Below, in pieces: positions 1 to 11,684 of a stretch of 64,000 bases of DNA. The translations under genes and the position numbers were made by a program. The notes beneath the pieces were generated by a model that was given only the letters and a program-made list of their open reading frames with translations, was not told where the DNA came from and searched no databases. This DNA is from Clitopilus passeckerianus (taxonomy: Eukaryota; Basidiomycota; Agaricomycetes; Agaricales; Entolomataceae), in contig CALYLX010000066.1 of the NCBI GenBank assembly GCA_944990035.1, positions 868,001-932,000 on the forward strand. Reading direction: 5' to 3'. Position 1 is the stretch's first letter, and each line of letters starts with the position of its first letter.

Positions 1-1
1 G

Positions 2-205
2 GCTGGCTTGGAAGATCTTCGAGAGTATAACAAGTACTTGCAATGCGCGCTTTGGGCTTTTAACAAGTTGAATAGACATTCGGAGGGAGCGAAGGTGGCT
101 GAGGTGGCTGAGAAGTGGTTGGCTTTGGAGCAGGCGAAGAATGGGTTTGCGGGAGTGACTAACGTGTTTTCGTCCATGATGCCACATGTCTTGGGTGCGC
201 AATGA
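2..205 (+). CDS. 3' end of an unknown gene, cut by the window edge
   Basis: An open frame enters from the left edge and stops at a TGA at 203-205, giving at least 67 residues. There is no ATG before the edge, so this is an internal or last exon. The residues are helix-forming (LREYNKYLQCALWAFNKL, then an acidic-basic stretch and a hydrophobic tail ending VLGAQ). I do not recognise the family; the alternating charged and aromatic pattern could be a helical repeat. Confidence 0.5.
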   Translation, partial: AGLEDLREYNKYLQCALWAFNKLNRHSEGAKVAEVAEKWLALEQAKNGFAGVTNVFSSMMPHVLGAQ

Positions 206-517
206 TAACATCAGCAGAAGGGGTGAGCCGTGGGGGTAGCACGAAGGCTATCGCGAATGTGTGTGGCCATGAAAATCTATAAAGGTTTTTAGATGTGTAT
301 CTCCGTCTATAACTCGCCGAGATGCGCATCCAGTCTGTTTTCGGCATACAGTAGTGTGACGATCTTATCTTATCTCGCTAGTCTAGCCTCGTGATCCGTC
401 ACATTACCGTGACCAGGCCTCGGCACCCAAATCGGGTTCGACGTCCTTTCAACGCCAGGCCACTTTCACTGTCTGTCTTTCACAGCGAAGAGACCGGGCT
501 GGAGGCCATCCCATCCA
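206..517. other. Intergenic, no gene seen
   Basis: Between the stop of the partial gene and the PQ-loop gene. It must hold the terminator of the first and the promoter of the second; I see no clear TATA box or repeat. Confidence 0.4.
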
Positions 518-2075
518 ATGTCGGACACCTGTACACCAGTGAGCAACATATATCGACTTAGCATACCATATTCTGAACGAAGAGTAGCACCATGACTGGT
601 TCAACGCCATTCTTACTTTCGGGCTCTGTATTGGGCTCATAGTTTCTTACGCGCCTCAGGTTTGTTTGCGACTTCTTTCACTGCTTCACCAATGAAATGA
701 ACTAATTCATGACCCAAGCACATCCGAATTATATCCAAATGTTCTTCAGAAGGAATTAGTCCATGGTTCCTTCTCCTTGGCAGCACGTCAACTGCTGCGA
801 ACCTGTTGAACATGTCAGTCTTCTGAACGCTTCACTTCTCCCGCTAGCTAATGTACGGACACTGCAGGGCCACACTACAATGGCGCATCGTACGGTGCTG
901 TCCTATGCTCGTGAGCCCAGTATTCATCATCTACATGATCCGGTCAATAACATGCCCCCTCCCTCTCAGACCCTAGGAAGCTGCCTCGAAGCAACAGGTG
1001 GTCTAATCCAAATAGGCCTTCAATGGATGCTCTTTACAACAATGTTTGTGTTCCTCTTCCTACACCACTATAAACACCTCCCTGACTTATCGCACCTTTT
1101 TTCAAAAAATCAAACAGTAACGTCCTCTACATGATCTACTACCCACCGCACCTCAAATATGTCCCCATCACACTCGATACCCAGGACGGCCAGCCCCCAA
1201 TCCAGCTCTCCAAGGGACCCAAGAAGAGCCACAACTACCATCTATCCATCGTTCTCTCCTGGGTTGTCGGGATTCACTTGTATGTCTTTCTCTTCTCCTC
1301 TACCTCCTCCCAACCAACCAACTCACCATTCTCCCCAACAGCGTGTTCATAACCTTCACCACGATCTACCTCCTCTCCTCCTACCAAACCTCTTCCTCGC
1401 CATCCGCACCTCTCCCTCCCCAAATTCAATCCTGGGCCGCCTTCCTGGGCGTAAGCTCCGCCCTCCTCGCCGCAGTCCAGTACATCCCCCAACTGGTCCA
1501 CACCTACCGCATGAAAGTCGTCGGTGCTCTGAGTATACCCATGATGTGTATCCAAAGTCCAGGTGCTTTGTTGATGGTAACGAGTATCGCTTTACGGTTC
1601 GTTTCTTCCTCATTCCTTCCTTCCTTCTCATTCTTCACATCGCTGACTCGGACACGTTTGTTTGATTTGATACAGCCCAGGCACAGACTGGACATCCTGG
1701 ATAACATTCGCCGTCTCCGGACTCATGCAAGCCTCCCTCCTCACCATGTGCATCGTCTGGACATTCCGCCAACGCCGTCTCGGGATCGACGAGTTCGGGA
1801 ACCCTCTGAACGAGCAGTTGCCTTCGTACGCTTCTGTTGCCCATGCCTCACATAGGGCCGATAATGGGATTGACGTGCCCGGGTTGGTGACGACGGAGGA
1901 AGAGGACCCGGCGATGACGAGGATTGCGTTGGCTGGGGCATTGCAGAGTGCGGTCGAGGAGGAGGTGAGGACGGGAGAGGTGGTATTTGGGGGAGGTGTG
2001 GATGAGCAGACACCGTTGTTGGCCAAGGATGGGGAGAGCAGTGGGAAGGGACTCTGGGCGAGGATTTTTGGATAA
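518..2075 (+). CDS. PQ-loop repeat membrane transporter
   Basis: Eight exons join cleanly in frame: 518-538, 588-659, 719-813, 868-910, 970-1043, 1118-1279, 1342-1596 and 1676-2075, giving 373 residues. The protein has two PQ-loop motifs, SYAPQ near residue 30 and QYIPQL in the C-terminal half, each inside a hydrophobic helix pair, and a segment YYPPHLKY between helices that is usual in fungal members. The last ~100 residues are hydrophilic, acidic and end near WARIFG. PQ-loop proteins (cystinosin, Ypq family) move amino acids or similar solutes across vacuolar or lysosomal membranes; substrate and location here are inferred. The start is the ATG before MSDTCTP, chosen because it splices directly into the first PQ-loop helix. 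The last intron must be removed to restore the second helix pair. Confidence 0.85.
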
Positions 2076-2255
2076 TTTTTTTATTACGGTTTTTCTTCTC
2101 GTTTCACCGCACATATTCTTTTGTTTTTGTTTAGATTACTCAATTGCTGTGGTTTAATGTTATGGCGAACACGATGTTGTCTTTCGATTTCAAGAAGTCA
2201 GTCCTTGGGTAACATCTTTGGTATCCATTATGTGTATGGTATCGTCCCCTGCTGT

Positions 2256-3883
2256 TTAGAACACAGTTCCATCGCTCTGAATTTCAATCGGCGGCCCACT
2301 GGTCTCAGGTCTCTTCTCCTTCGCAATCTCCCTTCCACCCTTCCACGTCGCACCCTCCAATACCTGCGCCAACGACAACTGCTCGCGAGACAGGTTGAGC
2401 TGGGAACGAATGAGGTTGGCGATGCGGTCTCTGTATGCAACCAGACGCCGTCAGCATTGTCATTATGCATTGAAGACGCAGAAGGAAACGTACAACTCAA
2501 CAACAGTCATAGCCCTCCACTCAATAATCGCCGGATGCGAAGGCGGAACACTCGGCAAGCCCGACTTCTCGTCCGTCGGGAGCTTACCAGGTTTGAGCGT
2601 CAGCACACCCAAATCCACGAGGAGGCCTCCATTCCTATACTCCGGTAACCCCGTCAGATCTTCCTTCCCTTCTACGCTCCACCCCGCTACCTTCTCCAGC
2701 ACCTCGATCAAGCTATATGTGATCCACTGTGTTAATTTGTGGAATGGAACCAACTCATCGCCTTCTGCTGCTCCCTCCTTGGAGGAGGCTTTGAGTGCAT
2801 CGCAGGGCCATACGTCCCCCAGTGAGATCCCGCCGAATTGGATTCGGGATGGCCAGATGGGGTTTAGACCCTCGACGAGGACGTGCCAGAGGGCGGAGAG
2901 TGGGATGGTGCGTTTGGAGGAGGTTTCCTTGGATTGGGATCGGAGGAAATCTAGAGGTTGGTGAGTATGATGGTATGAGGAGAAGAAAGCTAAAGGGTAC
3001 CTACCGACCATGTTACCAGGTCTCCCATCTTTACCAAAGAGATCCGGGCTGGTTCGAAGTGCTTCGGCGAGGTTGACGAGTAGGGATGTGCGGCCTTCCA
3101 ATCCTACCATCGGGTTTGCCTCGCTGACCTGGAATCCAGCAGCCGTCTTCTCCACCGTTAACTTCGCCAAACCTTCCGCTGTTAACCCAAAAAGAAAAAG
3201 AAAAAAAAGACTTGAATCAACATCCTTGCAACCAGAGGAATATTTTAAGAGAATACATGCGTACCATCAACCCTATAAGGCTGCTTCCCATCACTCGAAA
3301 ACAACCCCTGCTCAAACATAGCCACACTCGCCACGCCCAATCCCTCCGATCGTCCGAAAACAAGTCCACTTCCTTCTTCTTTGTAGCTCCATTTGTTTCC
3401 TGCGCCAGCATCGACGAGAACAGAGACGATGAAGAGGTCGATGCAGCGTTTCAGAATCTCAGTTTGATCGACTGGAGGTGAGGAGGTAGACCATTTTGAG
3501 ATTAAAGGCTCGACGCGGGGGCGGCCTGCATCGAGGTGGCGCCAGCGGCCGTGGGGATTTATCTGCAGGTAAAGATAAAGATGAGAGGGATGAAGGAGTA
3601 ATGGAGAGGAAAGAGGACGTACAGCTGCGAAATCAGGATAATCTCTCTAGTTTCCGGGAGTTGAGAATCTCATCTATTCATTGGATAGTGAGATCACCCG
3701 CACCTTCATTAAATTTGCACAGAACTCGGCGACATCTTTCTCCTTCTCAGGATGATACTCAAAGTACTCCAAGTTTCCCTCCTTAGCGAGATCGAATACC
3801 CGAAGGCAACGTTCACGAATTGAGGGAAGTGTACGGAGGTATTGTGCAGCCTGGGAGGCTGGGACGATTCCTGCGATGTTCAT
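2256..3883 (-). CDS. URC4: Uracil catabolism protein 4 (DUF1688)
   Basis: Minus-strand gene of several exons. The N-terminus MNIAGIVPASQAAQYLRTLP is read from 3883; later exons give NPMVGLEGRTSLL, GRPGN, LVPFHKLTQWITYSL and LTGLPEYRNGGLLVDLGVL, all hallmarks of the DUF1688/URC4 family. The last exon ends in IEIQSDGTVF. In yeasts such as Lachancea, URC4 is needed to use uracil as a nitrogen source through the URC pathway; the chemical step is not settled. All conserved blocks are present with the expected spacing, so the gene looks intact. Introns near 2420-2465, 2950-3020, 3180-3260 and 3550-3690 are inferred from frame changes with GT/AG ends. It is transcribed convergently with the PQ-loop gene. 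Confidence 0.85.
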
Positions 3884-3948
3884 TGTTACTTTAAGGTGGT
3901 ATACGTACAAGTGAAAGAGGAGGGAAGACTCGTGTGAGGAGGGAGGGG

Positions 3949-3955
3949 TATATAA
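3949..3955 (-). promoter_or_regulatory. TATA-like box of URC4
   Basis: A TATATA core lies about 65 bases upstream of the URC4 start codon, a plausible fungal TATA position. The core is nearly palindromic so orientation is not decisive. Confidence 0.4.
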
Positions 3956-5030
3956 GAGAAGAAGGCGCTTCGGAACGGATCAGCACCAGGTGTCCTTTGG
4001 CATGACGCGACGCTGGCCCTGCAGATAAGATAACATCCTCGCAATCTAATCTAATCTTTACGGCCCACATAATTGCAGTTACATACACCCTTCGCACTTC
4101 AGGCAAGCATCATTATACGAAATTGTACATTTTCGCATAGTGGGTCCTGCCTGAAGTGTCGACGAAGAGGCGTTCGATGCTGCCTAAATTACGTACTATG
4201 CGGGGAACAGTTCTATCTAGCACACTCTAGCAGAGCAATTTCTTGTAGTTGAGAGACATGCCTCAACAGCGTGAAACTCTTGGTTCTTATTCCTATGCAA
4301 CTACAGACCGATCTCTATGAGGTGGTACATTGTTGTAGTTTTCTTCATTCAACATAGCGCAAGGGAGAGCAAACTTTGGAGCTTGGAACTTCATACTACA
4401 AATAAAGGGAACTACCACACCCGGACCACCTCTCGTTAAGTTTATTTTACACGTCCCTATTCCGATGAATCGATAGCTCAAGACCCTCGAAGATGCGGTT
4501 TTGTTAAAGACCGTGCCCTTTTATGTGCGACCGGGGTGGAGGAAGGAGCCTGAGTAACTCTTGACATTCCATTTTCGAGCCTCAACAGCAGGTGATATCA
4601 ACCCTTTAGACACAACACCTCCAGCCTGAGTTCTCAGTGCGTGCAGGATCTAGTTTGACCCATCGTTCGGAGAATCTTAGGTATCTGCTGGTATCTGGCA
4701 GCACCTTGCCCCGTATCTGTTCACGCCAAGGCTAGGTCATACCTCCCCAGATCAGGCACACCGTCAGATCCGAAGGTTCAGCGACCTCAGCCGAAGGTTG
4801 ACAAGATCATTTTTTCTCCACCTGCCAGCGGCTACCCACTTTTGTTCACGAAACGTACGGCTCCCGATATTCATCACGAATCAGGGCTCTTGACCTTGGC
4901 ACCTTCCAATGGAATTTGACACCGCCTGGATGTCGCTGGTTGTTGTTGTTGGTATGAAAGCACAACAACATCGTTGGGATCGTTTGCACTCTCCGCCGTC
5001 AAGTAATTCTCAATCCCACCTGCTGAGACG
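3956..5030. other. Intergenic with one short inverted repeat
   Basis: No gene is supported in this roughly 1.1-kb gap. An 11-base perfect inverted repeat, CACTTCAGGCA at 4095-4105 and its complement at 4148-4158, brackets a 42-base AT-rich spacer. It may be a relic of a small transposon or chance. The gap should carry the promoters of URC4 and of the membrane-protein gene to the right. Confidence 0.4.
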
Positions 5031-7136
5031 ATGAGCGAGGGCATTGTCCTGTATCGCTCAATAACGGTCGGCCAAATCACATTTATCCTTCGTGTTGTCA
5101 TCCAAATCCTCTCCTATGGCGGCATCGCATTAATAGGGCTTCTCATACTCGCCAAAGCACCTCGCCTCGCCTCCATTTCTACACACGATGTGATAAGTCG
5201 CAGCGTTGGCGCGTCTACGACTACCCTTTCCACGATCAAGTGGATATTCTCCCGTTTTCGGCGACAGTCACCAGATCCCTACCCTCCAACCAATCTCCTC
5301 ATAATCCTCCTTCTCTCGGTCTCCTATGCCGCCTTCGTAGCTCTGAGCGACATAGGATTCCTGGGTTTCTACGCGTGCGATGTACCCAGAAGCAACTCCT
5401 TTGATACCCCAGCGTCAGTCACCACGCCGTGAAGCTCATCACTAGTAACATGATCAATGGCACGGATTATACCGCTATCAGGGCATTCCGCTGTGATGCC
5501 TCGGCAGTCGTCCCCGTAAACAGCACCCGCCGGAACGTTATGGACCAGTGCACGGCTTGGAAGAACGGGACGTACGGTGATTCGTCGTTCTTTGCTGGTT
5601 TGAACACCACCGGCTCCGATGTTCTCATGCCCCGCCAAATCACCACTGTTCGTGCCAATGGAACGGAAATCTACTTAAGTACCTATATTGAACGTTTTGG
5701 AACCTTTCTTGATCCAAACGCCTTGATTTCCAACGGTATGGCCATTGATACACACGAAGGCGGCCTCACAGCTGTCATCGGCGTTCCAAATCTACCGTCC
5801 CACACCGAGGTCACTCTCGAGAAGGCCATTGCTTTGGAGGTTGACGTTGGCTGTATGTCAGTGGGCATCATTGCAGGTGGCACGGACGGGATCCCGGACG
5901 GCTCAAATGATTTCTTCGCCACCAAAGGCAACTGGAGGAAATTCACGGGTCCAGAATACATGCGAGAAACGCTGTCAGATATCGTCGATGACCTCCGCAT
6001 GTATATGCTGCTCTACTTCGACGGCTTTTCCCCGGATGAAAATGGTGCCATTTGGTCGAATGAAACCTTTGACGTTCTCTATTCCGTAGCAAACGTCTAC
6101 AAGTGGTATCCTCCTCAATCGCTCTTCGATGATTTTATCCTCCTGGAAAACTGTACCGCAGCATTTCAGCGGAAGCTTGGGATTAAGCCTCGCGGAACAG
6201 AGAAATCCGGCCGAATGTGCAACCTCTTGAGTTTGGGAGGGTCACTTGATACAGAATTCCTGGGTGTGGGACTCGACAGGATGGTGTGCGCTACGACAAC
6301 CCAGGTGAACATGGTCCGCGCCACCATTGGCAGAGATGCTACCGACAAGGTCACCATGAACATCACCCGTCTTCCTTCCGACCTGAATTACATTCGAGCC
6401 GATTACGGGGAAGTCATTCCAGATCGCAATGGGACACGGCACTCCTTTTGGGATCCGTACGAACGATACACCCTCTCGGATAACCCGGCGGGCTACACAC
6501 AACACTTCATACATACCCAGCAGCTCCAGGACGATTTTATCGTAGGGGGTGGGTGTCGCAAGTGCAGGCAATGTGATCTCAACTATCGGTCAATATCTCA
6601 CCTGGAGGTCGGTTTTAGATGGTAGCACGGTTGAAGCTGGCGGAATTCATCTTCTCGAAGACGGTTACAATGCTTTGAATTTCACCCGTTCCACTCAAAT
6701 TGTCACTCGATGGGTTGCACCACTCGGTTCTTCTTTATTAGTCAACAGTGTGGGGTACAACGGATGGGCAGGCAGAAATGCCTCGCCCCTGCTTGTAGTC
6801 AGCACGGGTGGACGTCTAGGAACGTGTTACCGGACCCCATACGCGTTCGCCTTCCTCCCTCTTCTCCTTGCAGCTTGCATTGTCGTTGCGTGGTGCATTG
6901 TTTCGTTGATCACCCGGTTAATTACGGGTACGAGCACTGTTAGGGATGCATATGGAGGAGTTACACCTTATACAGGGGCGGTATGTCCTGGAATGCCGAA
7001 GGAGAACCTGCTCGTGTGGGAAGCTGGAGTAGAATCGAGGCTTGAGGTGGTGTCGAAGGGAGGGCCGGTTGTAGGAGATGGTGATACCACAGCCCGGAAG
7101 TATTTTAAGGCGGGTTCGTCTTACTGGTCGCAATAG
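5031..7136 (+). pseudogene. Large glycosylated membrane protein, frame broken (copy 1)
   Basis: Paralogue of the copy at 9.6-11.6 kb; the translated pieces align along their length. The N-terminus has hydrophobic helices at about residues 17-41 and 85-110, then a long domain rich in N-x-S/T sites (NGTDY, NTTGS, NITRL) and conserved cysteines, then a C-terminal helix (FAFLPLLLAACIVVAW) and a short cytosolic tail. The frame shifts near 5405-5432 and again at 6543-6550, where an extra G sits in a run of five. The first shift could be rescued by a 32-nt GT-AG intron; the second has no splice solution I can find. No known family is recognised. Most likely a pseudogene, or a gene with a sequencing error in the G run. 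Confidence 0.6.
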
Positions 7137-7487
7137 AGATTATTGAGCCTGAGGTGGCCCTGTGACCAAACTTTACAATTTATTCTGATTATGAACTTCT
7201 CGTATCTCTAGTTTCAGCCGGTTTGAAAATCAGCTTGCTCCCAATCTTAAGCTCAGAAAAATGGCATACTTACCACCCTAGGCCCATCATCATACCAAGT
7301 TATTGCTTCGTATTTCTGATCACGACTGAGCAATGGAAATCATGAAGCGAGCAATAATGATGCAATCGCCAAAGTATCATAAACGTCGCAGGCGTTGACG
7401 CGGCTCGATTGCTGGATCCACGACGGCGACCACGATATTCTTTGGATCCTCCTAACCTCTCATCGATATTGACCGAAATCTAAAATA
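7137..7487. other. Intergenic, no gene seen
   Basis: Spacer between the membrane-protein copy and the WD40 gene; presumably holds the terminator and promoter. Nothing else recognised. Confidence 0.4.
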
Positions 7488-9038
7488 ATGGCTCAACATC
7501 CACTAGCGCTCCCAATCGTTGCCATTGACCCTACCTTTGCCACCGTAATCCGCGACGTTCAGTCGGGTGATATCCCGATCGAGAAATTCTGGGTTTCCTG
7601 TTACAAGACGTCTGAAAACTCGGAGCACGCCAAGATAAGGACAGAACTCGATGAAACCGACAGAGATCGTGTTGTATTCTACACAGAAGAGGCGGACGTT
7701 AAATTCGAGAGTAATGCGGCGCACACGGTAACAACTTCTTCACCAGTCCAAACTGCAAGCTGCTCATGAGGCGAAGCGCAGGGGTATCACGTCTCAAACA
7801 ACGCACTAGATCTTCACAGAATCAGGATCCTTTCTCCTAATCAGCAATATTTGGATTCGGAGCGCTCGAATCCTCGTAGCGTACGTTCCATCTCGTGTCC
7901 ATGCGCACATGTTATTGAAGAATATACGTAGCCTCAAAGAATCACGGCATTTGCACTGGCGTCCGATACCTCTAAATTTGCCACCGGTTTCCTTGATGGA
8001 TCCGTCTTCATCTATCCCGTTTCACCGCTACCATCCCCGCCATCTGGCTCGTCTCGCACCCCAGCTATACCTGAAAATATTACCTATCCCACGAATGCCC
8101 TGCTGAGCTCCAGGGCGCACAAAAGTACCATCACCTCTCTTCAGTTCTTCCCGTCAAACAGAGTGCTCCTTACAGCCTCTGCCGACTTTTCTCTCTCTAT
8201 CATCGCAACCGACCTTCCAGACGTGACTTCAGCGCCTACGTCATCTCAGCCCCAGCGAGTAACACCCGCACGTATACTCAAGGGCCACACTCGTTCAATC
8301 ACCTCGATTGGCATCTTGGGCGTTGGGAAGTCACTCATATCATCTGCACTCGACGGTACCTTAAGGTTGTGGGATGTACCTTCAGGCACCGTAACAGCTA
8401 CACTTCCAGCATTCTCAGCAATTCTCTCCACCGCTCTTGCTGAAGTACCACATATCTCTCCGGATGGAGAACTTCCCTCAGACCCCGAACGGCCAATTGA
8501 GGAGGGCAAAATCGTCTACTGTGGCCTTCAGAATGGAGTTTTCGAGGTATTTGATCTCAGCATCAAACGGTCCGTTTTCCATTCTCCTCTCCCCTCATCG
8601 TCAACTGGAGGTATCTCCTCCATCGCCCATCTTCCATCTGCGAATCTTCTTGCTACCGGTTCTAGCAAAGGTGTTATCACTCTATGGGACGTTCGTTCCC
8701 TTTCCCAGCCTCTCTCCTCATCGACGGAAAGAAAGACGGACATTGTTACTAGCTGGAAGAGGAATGATGCCGGAATTGAAGGCCTGAGGTTCTTGCCCTC
8801 GACGGCGTCTGCAGGATCTGGCGTGGGTACTCAGCTGGCAATCGGAAGCGCGGATGGACTGCCATATGTCGCTAGAATAGACCCTTCTGAAGGCGTTGTT
8901 CTCAACACTGAACTGGCAGGGGGTGAATGCGATCCAGTTCGTAGTGTTGCGGTGGTGGATGAGGATGGGAATGGGAGGAGAAGGGAAGTTTGGACGGCGG
9001 GAGATGACGCTGTTGTAAGACGCTATGGCGTTGCTTAA
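7488..9038 (+). CDS. WD40 protein, PAAF1/Rpn14-like proteasome assembly factor
   Basis: Three exons (7488-7727, 7782-7880, 7932-9038) join in frame to 481 residues. The C-terminal two thirds are WD40 blades: FATGFLDGSVFIYPV, HKSTITSLQFFP, GHTRSITSIGIL, LDGTLRLWDVPSG, GSSKGVITLWDVRS and WTAGDDAVVRRYGVA at the end. A non-WD40 N-terminus of about 90 residues contains FWVSCYK. This layout fits PAAF1/Rpn14, chaperones of the proteasome regulatory-particle ATPase ring, acting in the cytosol. The assignment rests on architecture and N-terminal resemblance; another WD40 protein is possible. It sits between the two membrane-protein paralogues and its codons are intact throughout. Confidence 0.65.
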
Positions 9039-9468
9039 CCAATTATCCACTATGTAGTTACTACGCTTGACTCTACTCTCTCTACTTGAGTCACTGCGTT
9101 GTGTCCAAAGTGTCCACCACCTCCGGCCGTCTGTTATAATCTTACCTGCTGATACAAGGGATCTCACAATCTTGAGTCTTGAGCTTGGAGTTGTATCACT
9201 TGCACTTGCTGATGGGTGCAGATCAACTTGCGTTCCTGGGCAGTCGCCAAGAATTTCTTTTGCCATGTTTGACTCACATCCGGAGATAAACGAACAAATT
9301 GTTGATACTCATCTTCTTGGCTGCTGTCTTCTGTTGTACTTCGCCATGATTATCAACGCCGGTGCTGTGTCATCGGAAGATGTTTTTCCATGAAGACATA
9401 CCCCAAGAACTGTAATCATTCCTATCTTCCTTCCAAGTCAAACCTTAATACCCACCATTCCATAATGC

Positions 9469-11602
9469 CTAGTTCTATCGTTCTCTCCCATTCATCACTG
9501 TCGGCCAAATTACTTTCATTCTCCCTGTTGTTATTCAGATTCTCTCCTATGGTGGCCTCGCATTAATCGGCATCCTCATCCTCTCCAACGCTCCCCGCCT
9601 CGCATCCGTCGTTACGCACGACGTGATAAGCCGGAATGTTAGCTCGTCCACAACCACATTCTCGACGATCAAATGGTTATTCTCTCGATTCTGGCGAAAG
9701 TCAGCAGATCCCTACCCTACCACAGATCTCCTCCTTATCCTCCTCCTCGCGGTCTCTTATTCCGCCTTTGTTGCTTCGAGTGACGTCGGGTTCCTCGGGT
9801 TCAATACCTGCGACGTCCCAGGAAGCAACTTCTACGATACCCCAGCCTCGACCAACAGCACCGATGCCGCACTCCATCTGTCGTCAAGGAACATGGTCAA
9901 GAGCACAGACCCTAAGGGAGTCAAAGCTTTTCGCTGCGATGCCTCCGAGCTTGTGACCATGGGCTCTAACATCACAGTGGACCGCTGGACCGCCTGGAAG
10001 AACGGGACGTACGGTGATGAATCGTTCTTTGCCAATCTGAACGCCACCGACTCCGACGTTCTCATGCCCCGCCAACTGCAAAACTCGCCTCCCTTGAACG
10101 AAACACAGTTGTATTTCAATAGCTATCTACAGCGTTTTGGTACCCTCCTCAATCCAAACGTTGTTGTTGCCAACGGTATGGTCATCGATCCAAAACAAGG
10201 TGGCCTCCGAGTTGTCCTGGGCGTCCCAAATTTGCGGTCGAACTCTAAGGTCACTCTCAACAAGACGATGACATTGGAAGTTGACATCAGATGCATGTCA
10301 ACCGGTATTGATACATCTAGGTCGACAGTAGACGGCTTCGTGCCCAGACGCACCTCTCTCGCTACCAAAGGCGGCTGGAAGAGATTTACAGGTCCAGGAT
10401 ACATGCGAGATATTCTGTCAGAGATCGTCGACGATGTCTGTGCATATTGGCGACCTTTCCTCCCTGCATCCCCAGATGATGGTGTCATTTATTTAGACGA
10501 TGATTGGAGCATTGAAGAGCTCTCAACTGCAGCCCATGTAGACACCTGGTCCCTGCCATGGGGCACTGGCAACCACTCGTCCAGACCCACCTTCGATTAT
10601 TTGGACAACTGCACGGCTTCATTGCAAAAGAAACTAGGGCTCAAGAACCGCTTATCGGAGCGGTCAGGCTGGATGTGCATCCACTTAGGCATGGGAGGTT
10701 CAGTTGCAAAGGAGGGAATTTTGGGCGCCACGTTTAACAGGATGGCGTGCGCTGTCGCAACCCAAGTCAACATGGTCCGCGCCACCATCACTGTGAATGC
10801 ACGAAACGAGACCAACATGAGTGTCACCCGACTTCCCTCCCAGCTTAATTACGTTCGTGCTGATTATTGGGATCAAGCTGCACCTAAACAAGATAGCAAG
10901 AGTTCGCATCCACCGAGTTTCTACGACCCTTACGTGCGGTTTACCCTCTCAGACGACCCCAACGGCAAGACACAGCACTTCCTTCGATCGCAGTACCTCA
11001 GCCAGGATTATACCCTCCTTGGTATCGGAAGCGTTGGAAATTCTATAGCAGGCATTAGCGACGCTCTCGTCCGGTGGCCAGGGTCTAGCAGCCGCGTATC
11101 TGATGGACTCATTCTGCTACAAGAAGGTTACAACGCCCTCGATGTGACTCTTGGGACCGACATAGGCACTCGATGGCTCGCGCAACTCGGTGCATCATTC
11201 CTGATGAGCAATATTGGATACAATGGATGGGTAGCAAAGAATGCAGCGCCAGTCCTCGTAACCAGCACTGGCGGAGAGATAGGCACCTGTTACAAAGCCC
11301 CGTACGCCTTTGGATTCCTACCTCTCCTGCTTGCCGCTTGCATCGTAATCATATGGTGCTGCATTTCGTTGGTGACCCAAGAAATTACCGGGACGAGCTC
11401 TGTGAAGGAGGCGTTCAGTGGACTTAGACCTTATACGGGAGCAGTCTGCCCTGGAGCATCGAAGGACTCACTGCTGGTTTGGGAGACAGGTAGTATCCAG
11501 CCGAAACTAGAGGTCGTTCAGAAGGGAGTACCTGTGTTTGGAGATGGTAGCACCGCCGCGCTTAAGCATCTCAAATCGGATCAATCGTATCCTCAAACAT
11601 AG
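9469..11602 (+). CDS. Large glycosylated membrane protein (copy 2)
   Basis: One open frame of 659 residues from the ATG at 9623 to the stop at 11602. It matches copy 1 throughout: a helix LLLILLLAVSYSAFVASS, a large domain with many N-x-S/T sites and cysteines, a C-terminal helix (FGFLPLLLAACIVIIW) and a tail. Similarity to copy 1 continues upstream of 9623 in the same frame through the first membrane helix (VVIQILSYGGLALIG) to FYRSLPF, but there the frame runs into a TAG; the ATG at 9464 is out of frame. Either the true start was lost by an indel, the protein begins at the internal methionine and lacks the first helix, or an unseen 5' exon exists. Family and function unknown. Confidence 0.6.
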
Positions 11603-11684
11603 TTACTACATGTTCTTAGCGAGACGATAGGTACCCAGAAGAAATCTAACGCTCTGGTTCTCTGGAAACAATGTAGAAAGTTAA

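Noticed and set aside
2121..2964. Long plus-strand frames
   Set aside because: Shadows of the minus-strand URC4 coding sequence, which has the conserved motifs.
4095..4158. 11-base inverted repeat as a possible MITE or terminator
   Set aside because: No target-site duplication or second copy seen; spacer is too long for a simple hairpin terminator. Kept only as a note.
5402..5438. 32-base GT-AG intron to rescue membrane-protein copy 1
   Set aside because: It would fix the first shift but not the second at 6543-6550, and it is shorter than every other intron here; the broken-gene reading is simpler.
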